The position numbers and the translations under genes were made by a program. From NCBI GenBank assembly GCA_025936195.1, contig JAICTW010000160.1, forward strand, positions 1 through 6,516: a stretch of 6,516 bases of DNA. The letters run 5' to 3'. The stretch's first letter is position 1. Each line of letters starts with the position of its first letter. Of the stretch, positions 1-5,207 are shown piece by piece. This DNA comes from Flavisolibacter sp. Lineage in GTDB: Bacteria; Bacteroidota; Bacteroidia; Chitinophagales; Chitinophagaceae. A model generated the notes under the pieces. That model made no database searches, was not told the origin of the DNA, and worked only from the letters and a program-made list of their open reading frames with translations.

Positions 1-184
1 CATCTTCGTAAGTATCATGAATGGAATTGATGTCGAAAGCCGATGAAACGGTTGTGGTATCAACAGGAGGTGAAGGATTGTCCTTTGATGGATTTTTATT
101 ACACGAGGCAAGTACGCCCAACAAAGCAAGGGCAATAAAAAAATAGTTCGGTATCAGCTTTCTTATGTACGCAATACTGTTCAT
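1..184 (-). CDS. Partial secreted lipoprotein, probable PUL enzyme (N-terminal 61 codons only)
   Basis: The reading frame starts at ATG 184-182 and stays open to the left edge, giving 61 codons. An in-frame stop 33 bases upstream and no other ATG in between support this start. Residues 1-28 form a lipoprotein signal peptide: a basic n-region (R8, K9), a hydrophobic core at about 14-26 and a lipobox LASC with the lipidated cysteine at 28. A polar Pro/Ser/Thr-rich linker (NPSKDNPSPPVDTTT) follows and leads into FDINSIHDTYED at 50-61. It lies third in the minus-strand series after susC and susD, a position usually held by a surface glycan-binding protein or glycoside hydrolase. The INSIHDTYED segment recalls, from memory, the start of some Bacteroidota GH43-type (arabinan-active) lipoproteins, but 11 residues cannot prove this. 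The lipoprotein call is firm. The enzyme family is a weak inference, since all catalytic residues would lie outside the window. Confidence 0.8.
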   Translation of the reverse strand, partial: MNSIAYIRKLIPNYFFIALALLGVLASCNKNPSKDNPSPPVDTTTVSSAFDINSIHDTYED

Positions 185-272
185 GCTTAGATCAATCCGG
201 AAGTTTCCTTGTAGTCAATAATACCAATTAATCAGTAGTGATAGTGATGCCATTCTCCCAAAGTATCAAGAA

Positions 273-305
273 CCATGGACCGGGAATTGATCATCCGGCC
301 CATGG
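273..305 (-). promoter_or_regulatory. Intercistronic RNA hairpin between susD and the downstream lipoprotein gene
   Basis: The arms CCATGGACCGG (273-283) and CCGGCCCATGG (295-305) are an inverted repeat of 11 bp with one imperfect position, around an 11-nt loop (284-294). Read as minus-strand RNA, the imperfect position (279/299) becomes a U-G wobble, so the stem is continuous in the operon transcript. On the plus strand it would be an A-C mismatch. No U-run follows, so a simple intrinsic terminator is unlikely. A stem at this place can protect the 3' end of susCD mRNA or set the ratio of susCD to downstream expression. That role is inferred. Confidence 0.6.
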
Positions 306-346
306 AAACGATTGCTATGTGAGAAACGTTGATCAAGTTTTAATTT

Positions 347-1912
347 TTAATACGTTGAATTTTGTTTTACCTGCGGATTATTGTCAATTTCTTTTTGAGG
401 AATGGGCAGGAACTCTCTGCCAGCTATATAACTATTAAACTCCGGATCTCTTGATTTTAACCAGGCCAGTTTAGCCGGATCGGACAACCATCCCCACCTG
501 CGGATATCATCAAAGCGATGACCTTCCAAACAAAATTCCAGCAAACGTTCATGCCCAATCTGATCACGCATTTGCGCTTGCGTGTAAGTTGAAAATTCTG
601 CTGTTCTATCGGGCAAGTTTGCTCTTGTACGGACCTTTTGAATATACTTAGCACACTCCGGCGCATTGCCTGTTTCATTTAAACATTCAGCATACATCAA
701 TAACACATCCGCATAGCGCATCAGCCGCTCATTGATGCCGGATTTCCAATCGTATTCATCAGCTTTGTTTCCGTAAGCGTTTTCATATTTTTTGCAGTAG
801 ATGTCGGAGAGGTAAGCAGGACTTGCAGCATAAGCTGTTTGAAATGTTGTTCGATACATTGGCGTAGAAGGCAAATGCGTATCTACGGTATCGTTGTAAA
901 AAATAGTTGCCAGACATCGCGGATCAATTTTTCCATCCACTGTTTTTTCCTGGTGAAATTCGTTGAGGACTGAAAAGGCCGGCTGAACATCTCTCCATCC
1001 AAAATTTGGCGGTGCAAAAGTGATCGCTCTTGCAGAATAGAAACCCCAGGTGGAAGAAGGTACACCCTGCCATTGCAAATCGGTACCTCCGGCGCTTAGT
1101 GAAAACTGAACTTCAAATATGGACTCTTTATTATTTTCATTAGCATCCGTAAAATTATCCTTGTAATCAGGCATCAAATCATAAATGCCTAAATCAATTA
1201 CCGATTTGAATTGTGCAGCAGCATCGGTGTATTTTTTATTAAACAAATACGCCTTACCAAGAAAAGCCATAGCAGCGCCTTTGGTTGCTCTTCCTTTATC
1301 ATTTTGATCGGGACCGCTTGCAGAAGAATATTGTACCGGCAACAAACCAGTGGCTGTTTTCAGATCGCTGATCACCTGGTTCCATCCTTCTTCCACGCTT
1401 GATTGCTTTACTACTTCGGCTCCTTTGGTGGGCAATGGCACACTGCCAAACATATCCACCAAATGAAAGAAATAAAGTCCGCGAAGGAAATAAGCTTGTC
1501 CAATAATTCTGTTCTTCAGATCCTGGTCCATGGTTATGGCAGGCACATTTGCCAACACCTGGTTGCATCGGAATACGCCTTGATAATATTCATCAAAGGT
1601 CCATCCATAGCCGGATTCATCTGCAGTACCCAATTGAAACTTACCGACATTGGAAATAGCCGTCCAGGGGCTATTACTTCTCACATCATCGCCCTGCACG
1701 TTTAAGAGAATTGGTGTAAAGCGCATATAGCCACCATCTTCTAAAAACATTTGATAGCAGGCATTCACTCCTTTCAGCGCATCATCTGCTGTTTTCCAGT
1801 ATGAAGCAGAAGTTTGTGCATTTGGATTCACCTGATTCAATTGCTTTTTACATCCAACTGAAAGCAATGTTATCCCGATTGCAGCTACATATTTTAGATT
1901 CGCTATTTTCAT
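347..1912 (-). CDS. SusD/RagB-family outer-membrane glycan-binding lipoprotein
   Basis: This is a complete 521-residue nutrient-binding partner of the SusC-type transporter. It would sit as a lid on the outer face of the barrel and deliver ligand. Residues 1-21 are a lipoprotein signal (MKIANLKYVA start, hydrophobic core, LLSVGC) with the lipidated Cys at 21. The N-terminal SusD-like helical region includes AYFLRGLYFFHLVDMFGSVP at 140-159 and a TPR-like stretch around 208-243 (GRATKGAAMAFLGKAYLFNK). The C-terminal RagB/SusD region carries RLMRYADVLLMYAECLNE (396-413), VRTRANLP (427-434), ERLLEFCLEGHRFDDIRRWG (455-474) and the family-typical end REFLPIPQKEIDNNP (499-513). Length is normal for the family. 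An in-frame TAG 9 bases upstream makes ATG 1912 the first possible ATG. It lies 25 bp after the susC stop, so the two are almost surely co-transcribed. No Shine-Dalgarno is visible, only A/T-rich leader, as is common in this phylum. The ligand cannot be deduced. Confidence 0.97.
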   Translation of the reverse strand: MKIANLKYVAAIGITLLSVGCKKQLNQVNPNAQTSASYWKTADDALKGVNACYQMFLEDGGYMRFTPILLNVQGDDVRSNSPWTAISNVGKFQLGTADESGYGWTFDEYYQGVFRCNQVLANVPAITMDQDLKNRIIGQAYFLRGLYFFHLVDMFGSVPLPTKGAEVVKQSSVEEGWNQVISDLKTATGLLPVQYSSASGPDQNDKGRATKGAAMAFLGKAYLFNKKYTDAAAQFKSVIDLGIYDLMPDYKDNFTDANENNKESIFEVQFSLSAGGTDLQWQGVPSSTWGFYSARAITFAPPNFGWRDVQPAFSVLNEFHQEKTVDGKIDPRCLATIFYNDTVDTHLPSTPMYRTTFQTAYAASPAYLSDIYCKKYENAYGNKADEYDWKSGINERLMRYADVLLMYAECLNETGNAPECAKYIQKVRTRANLPDRTAEFSTYTQAQMRDQIGHERLLEFCLEGHRFDDIRRWGWLSDPAKLAWLKSRDPEFNSYIAGREFLPIPQKEIDNNPQVKQNSTY

Positions 1913-1937
1913 ACGTTTCTATTATTAGTTGAATAAA

Positions 1938-4900
1938 TCAGAATCCTGCCTGGATTCCTAACATAAGTGTTCTTGGATTGGGAAACGATCCATAATCAAA
2001 GCCGCGGTCAAATAATCCGTTGCTGATAAAATCAGGATCATAGCCTTTATACTTACTGATGGTGATCACGTTTTGTCCTGACACGTACACACGAAGTTTT
2101 GTAATAACCTTTTTAGCCGATGCTCCTACCGGTATGGCATAACCGAGCTGTATGTTTTGCAATTTCACATAAGAGCCATCTTCCACAAAAAGATCGGAGA
2201 AGCGGTTATTGCCATTGGGATCGCCGATGATGGGCCTTGGCACTTTTGTATTGGTATTGGAGGTTGACCAAAAATTCAATTCATCTGTATGCTGGTTCCC
2301 ATATTGTCCTGTCATCAACGCTTGGTACACGGCATTGAACACTTTATTGCCGGCGCTGCCCTGCCAGAACATGGAGAAATCAAAACTCTTATAGGTACAA
2401 TCAAAATTGAACCCGTAATAATATTTAGGAATGGTAACGCCTAAATAAGTACGGTCATTTGCATCCGTTAAATTGTAGCCATGATCATTTTCATTCTTTG
2501 GATTCTGTGCCTTGAACCTGACATCACCCGGCGCTGTTGAAGCCGACTGAAATGCATGGGCATTCACTTCTGCCATGGTTTGAAACAATCCTTCGGTTTC
2601 ATAACCGTACAATTCACCAACAGAACGGCCTACTTCTGTTTTACTTCCCGCTCCGTAAATAGGATTGTTGGTGCCGCCCAGTTTCAAGACTTTATTGGTA
2701 AGCGTTGAAAAATTAGCATTGATGTTATAAGTGAAATTCTTTCCGCCATTTTTATATCCCAGTGTTAGTTCCACACCGGTGTTTTTTACAGAGGCTGCAT
2801 TGGTAGTGATGGTGCTTGGAATAGAACCAACAGAATACGGAATAGGAATGGAGGTAATGATATCATCGGAAACCTTATCGTAGTATTCGGCTGTCAGTGT
2901 AAGCCTCTCGTTAAACATTCCCATATCCAGGGCTATATTTTTAGTAGTGGTGGTTTCCCAATGCAGGTTGGGATCAACAACGGCAACCGTAGTACCGCCT
3001 GGAGCCAGTACATTAGTGAAATCATAATTAGCAGCATTATTAATATAGGATTGCCAGTCGTAATAGCCGAGGTTTTTCTGATTACCCAACCTTCCCCATC
3101 CTGCACGGATTTTGAGATTGCTTACCTGCTCAGGAAGAGAAATAAATTTTTCATTACGCAAATTCCAGGCGGCTGCAAACCCCGCAAAATTTCCATACTG
3201 TTTGGAGGGACTGAATTTAGAAGAGCCGTCCCTTCTGAAATTGGCAGTAAACAAATAGCGGTCTGCAAAATTATAATTCAATCTTCCCAACAAACCGGTG
3301 GTAACATAAGTCCCTTTAAATTCAGAAATATTGTTAGCACTTGCATTGGCATTGCTAAAAGTTTGAAACAAAAAATCGGAATTGGCTCTTGAAGTGCCGG
3401 AGATCCAGCTATTATTTCCTTTTTCAAATGTGTAGCCTGCCAACAGGTCAACATGATGATCGCTTTTGGCAAATGAATAGCTCAAGGTATTTTCAATGAG
3501 CCTGGTATTAGGCTGTCCAAACTGCTCAAAATAATAATACTCCTGGTTCACATAATAATAACCCATATCAAAACGTGGCTCGAAGTGATAGTTTTTATAA
3601 TCAGTTCTATCAAAGCTGGCATTGATCTTATACCGGAGGTTTTTTACAAACTCATATTCAGCCCAACCATTTAACAAAACCCTGTTCCTTTCTCCCCAGT
3701 CCTGCACCAGTTTATTAATTCCTACCACATTTGCAGAAATGGCACGATTGATAGTTTGATCTGTTCCTCCATATCCTCCCAACCTGGCAGGATCATAAAC
3801 CGGCATGGTTGGAATGGCCGTGAGCATAGATGTGACCGTACCACCAAAAACAGCATGGCCATTGGTTGTTGCATAATCTCCTTTTTTGGAATAGCTATAG
3901 GCTATCTTGGTACCATAACTCAGTTTTCCTTTTTTGCCCTGCAGATTGGAATTAAGTGTGTAGCGGTTATACGCCTGCGGGCCTACCTGATAACCCGTTT
4001 GATTAAAATAATCCAGGGAAAGATTATAATTCAAAAGTTCGGACCCACCCGAAAGGTCCACGTTATGATCCTGAATAATTCCTGTTTTTAATGCTTCGCT
4101 TTGCCAGTCGGTATTGATGTTGGAAACATAATTGGGACTGTTCGGATCATTTGCCGGCGCAAGCGAATTACCTGCATTTACATCCGCAGCATTCACTACT
4201 TTTTGATATTGCTCCCTGTTTAATACCGGAATTTTCTTTGGTACATTTTGTATGCCGTAATAACTGTTAACAGCAATTCGCGGAGGGCCAACTCTTCCTT
4301 TTTTTGTAGTAATGATTACCACACCGGTTGCAGCACGGGAACCATAAATAGCTGCTGCCGATGCGTCTTTTAAAACCTGGATGCTTTCGATATCACTGAT
4401 CGAAAAATCAAAAGGAGCTTCCGTGGGCACTCCGTCAATGACAAACAAAGGACTGTTATCGCCAAAATTGCTGATGCCCCTGATCTTGATCTGAACAAAG
4501 CTGCCCGGTTCTCCCGAGCCCTGAACACTAACACCAGCCACCTGTCCCTGCAAAATTTTAGCTACATCATAGCTGGCTGTTTTTTTTGCTTCGTCAACAT
4601 TCACTACAGCCACCGAACCGGTAAGGTCTTTCTTTTTTACAGTGCCATAACCCACCACTACCACTTCATTTAAAGAACCGGAAGTGAGATCAAGTTTTAC
4701 GCTAACAGGATTATCACCCTTAAATACTACCTGCCGGCTTTCGTAACCAACGTTACTAATAACCGCCGTTGCATTTTCTGCGGCTTCAATACTAAAGCGG
4801 CCATCATGATCAGTAGTCACGCCCTGGTTGGTGCCTTTAATCACAACAGAAGCGCCTTCCAAAGGTTTTCCTGCGGCATCGGTAACCACACCTCTGAAGA

Positions 4901-5000
4901 CTTTGTTCCCTTGCGAAAACCCATTTAGAGAATGGAAAAGAAAGAAGAGAAGAAAAATACGAGGTAAGCTTCTAAGAAGCTTAAAGCAAGTCAATCGCAT
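1938..5000 (-). CDS. SusC/RagA-family TonB-dependent outer-membrane transporter
   Basis: This is a complete 1020-residue TonB-dependent porin that imports oligosaccharides across the outer membrane with its SusD partner. Residues 1-30 are a Sec signal peptide (basic start, core IFLLFFLF, cleavage near FSQ-G). A CarboxypepD_reg-like beta-sandwich spans about 33-105 (FRGVVTDAAGKPLEGASVVI). The TonB-box/SusC signature NEVVVVGYGT is at 111-120. The plug domain runs to about 238, with IRGISNFGDNSPLFVIDGVP at 173-192 and VLKDASAAAIYGSRAATGVV at 209-228. The rest is the 22-stranded barrel, ending in the family-typical PNPRTLMLGIQAGF with a terminal Phe. There is no STN domain, so it is not expected to signal through an anti-sigma factor. 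That agrees with control by the divergent sensor gene. An in-frame TAA 30 bases upstream leaves ATG 5000 as the only sensible start. It heads the operon, and susD begins 25 bp after its stop. Confidence 0.97.
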   Translation of the reverse strand: MRLTCFKLLRSLPRIFLLFFLFHSLNGFSQGNKVFRGVVTDAAGKPLEGASVVIKGTNQGVTTDHDGRFSIEAAENATAVISNVGYESRQVVFKGDNPVSVKLDLTSGSLNEVVVVGYGTVKKKDLTGSVAVVNVDEAKKTASYDVAKILQGQVAGVSVQGSGEPGSFVQIKIRGISNFGDNSPLFVIDGVPTEAPFDFSISDIESIQVLKDASAAAIYGSRAATGVVIITTKKGRVGPPRIAVNSYYGIQNVPKKIPVLNREQYQKVVNAADVNAGNSLAPANDPNSPNYVSNINTDWQSEALKTGIIQDHNVDLSGGSELLNYNLSLDYFNQTGYQVGPQAYNRYTLNSNLQGKKGKLSYGTKIAYSYSKKGDYATTNGHAVFGGTVTSMLTAIPTMPVYDPARLGGYGGTDQTINRAISANVVGINKLVQDWGERNRVLLNGWAEYEFVKNLRYKINASFDRTDYKNYHFEPRFDMGYYYVNQEYYYFEQFGQPNTRLIENTLSYSFAKSDHHVDLLAGYTFEKGNNSWISGTSRANSDFLFQTFSNANASANNISEFKGTYVTTGLLGRLNYNFADRYLFTANFRRDGSSKFSPSKQYGNFAGFAAAWNLRNEKFISLPEQVSNLKIRAGWGRLGNQKNLGYYDWQSYINNAANYDFTNVLAPGGTTVAVVDPNLHWETTTTKNIALDMGMFNERLTLTAEYYDKVSDDIITSIPIPYSVGSIPSTITTNAASVKNTGVELTLGYKNGGKNFTYNINANFSTLTNKVLKLGGTNNPIYGAGSKTEVGRSVGELYGYETEGLFQTMAEVNAHAFQSASTAPGDVRFKAQNPKNENDHGYNLTDANDRTYLGVTIPKYYYGFNFDCTYKSFDFSMFWQGSAGNKVFNAVYQALMTGQYGNQHTDELNFWSTSNTNTKVPRPIIGDPNGNNRFSDLFVEDGSYVKLQNIQLGYAIPVGASAKKVITKLRVYVSGQNVITISKYKGYDPDFISNGLFDRGFDYGSFPNPRTLMLGIQAGF
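4965..4983 (-). repeat. Perfect inverted repeat at the start of the susC coding region
   Basis: TAAGCTTC (4965-4972) and GAAGCTTA (4976-4983) are perfectly complementary 8-mers around a 3-nt loop. In the susC mRNA they cover nucleotides 18-36 of the coding sequence (codons 6-12, F-K-L-L-R-S-L). The stem is A/U-rich and therefore modest in strength. It sits within the region that an initiating ribosome covers and could tune initiation. Chance use of Lys/Leu/Arg/Ser codons in the signal peptide is an equally good explanation. Confidence 0.4.
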
Positions 5001-5065
5001 AAGTTTGGAGTTGGTGTGAGACTTAGTTTACGGAATGAAGTTGGTAAGATTCTTTTTAGCGTTCG

Positions 5066-5093
5066 CTTCAAATCGTATCAATATTTCTTCAAA
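5066..5093 (-). repeat. Two CTTCAAA direct repeats 21 bp apart upstream of susC
   Basis: CTTCAAA occurs at 5066-5072 and 5087-5093 (TTTGAAG on the susC-coding strand). The start-to-start distance of 21 bp is two turns of B-DNA, so both copies face the same side of the helix, as suits an AraC-type dimer. The motif contains TTTG, so one or both copies could instead be Bacteroidota promoter elements. Confidence 0.35.
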
Positions 5094-5102
5094 AAATCTC
5101 AA
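5069..5102 (-). promoter_or_regulatory. Candidate susC promoter (weak match)
   Basis: On the minus strand TTG (5102-5100) is followed after 22 bases by TACGATTTG (5077-5069). The Bacteroidota primary sigma factor prefers a -33 TTTG/TTG and a -7 TAnnTTTG about 17-23 bases later. The -7 match here has one extra base between TA and TTTG, so it is imperfect. If used, transcription would start near 5062 and leave a leader of about 60 nt before susC. Confidence 0.25.
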
Positions 5103-5115
5103 TTAAATTTTTAGC

Positions 5116-5128
5116 TGGGCCCGGCCCA
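5116..5128. promoter_or_regulatory. GC-rich palindrome, candidate operator
   Basis: TGGGCC (5116-5121) and GGCCCA (5123-5128) are perfect inverted arms around a single C, inside an otherwise A/T-rich intergenic region. With a 1-nt spacer, full-arm pairing as RNA is not possible. Only a 5-bp stem with a 3-nt loop could form, and no U-run follows on either strand, so a protein-binding DNA site fits better than a terminator. It lies about 60 bp upstream of the tentative susC transcription start, a usual place for an activator. Confidence 0.4.
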
Positions 5129-5142
5129 ATTCAGAAAACTTA

Positions 5143-5183
5143 TTTTACATTTAAGAAGTTAGAACCGTATTTTTTACATTTAA
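5143..5183 (+). repeat. Two TTTTACATTTAA direct repeats 29 bp apart
   Basis: The identical 12-mer TTTTACATTTAA lies at 5143-5154 and 5172-5183, each preceded by TA and a T-run. The second copy ends 24 bases before the ATG of the sensor gene. The copies could be a paired operator for autoregulation or for the divergent operon. Alternatively, each contains TACATTTA, one base from the -7 consensus TAnnTTTG, so they may be promoter elements of the sensor gene. No convincing -33 TTG sits upstream of either copy. Confidence 0.45.
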
Positions 5184-5207
5184 TTTTTTGCCTTGCTATT
5201 GAAACGG

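Larger units (their letters stand above)
5001..5207. promoter_or_regulatory. Divergent control region between susC and the sensor-regulator gene
   Basis: This 207-bp non-coding stretch separates the two divergent start codons and must hold both promoters. It is A/T-rich except for one GC block at 5116-5128. It contains three ordered signals: direct repeats CTTCAAA at 5066 and 5087, a GC palindrome at 5116-5128, and direct repeats TTTTACATTTAA at 5143 and 5172. HTCS regulators of this phylum commonly act on the divergent susC promoter through a C-terminal AraC-type DNA-binding domain, so operator sites are expected here. Which signal is the true operator is not settled by sequence alone. Confidence 0.75.

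Noticed and set aside
273..305. Hairpin as a rho-independent terminator of the susCD transcript
   Set aside because: The bases that follow the stem on the minus strand (TTCTTGATAC) are not a U-run, and a same-strand gene follows closely. Partial attenuation is possible but a simple terminator is not supported.
238..438. Plus-strand open frame of 66 codons spanning the susD end and the hairpin gap
   Set aside because: About half overlaps the conserved SusD C-terminus antisense, the rest is the hairpin region, and no homology-like features are visible.
1403..1705. Open frame of 100 codons on the plus strand, antisense to susD
   Set aside because: Fully inside susD, whose translation is continuous and motif-rich. 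No independent support.
1913..1937. Separate promoter for susD in the susC-susD gap
   Set aside because: The gap is only 25 bp with no promoter-like boxes. Co-transcription is the simpler reading.
2961..3392. Open frame of 143 codons on the plus strand, antisense to susC
   Set aside because: It lies wholly inside a well-supported susC barrel region, has no recognisable domain or initiation signal, and its composition is that of a complementary-strand shadow.
3756..4091. Open frame of 111 codons on the plus strand, antisense to susC
   Set aside because: Shadow of the susC coding strand. The translation has no recognisable family features.
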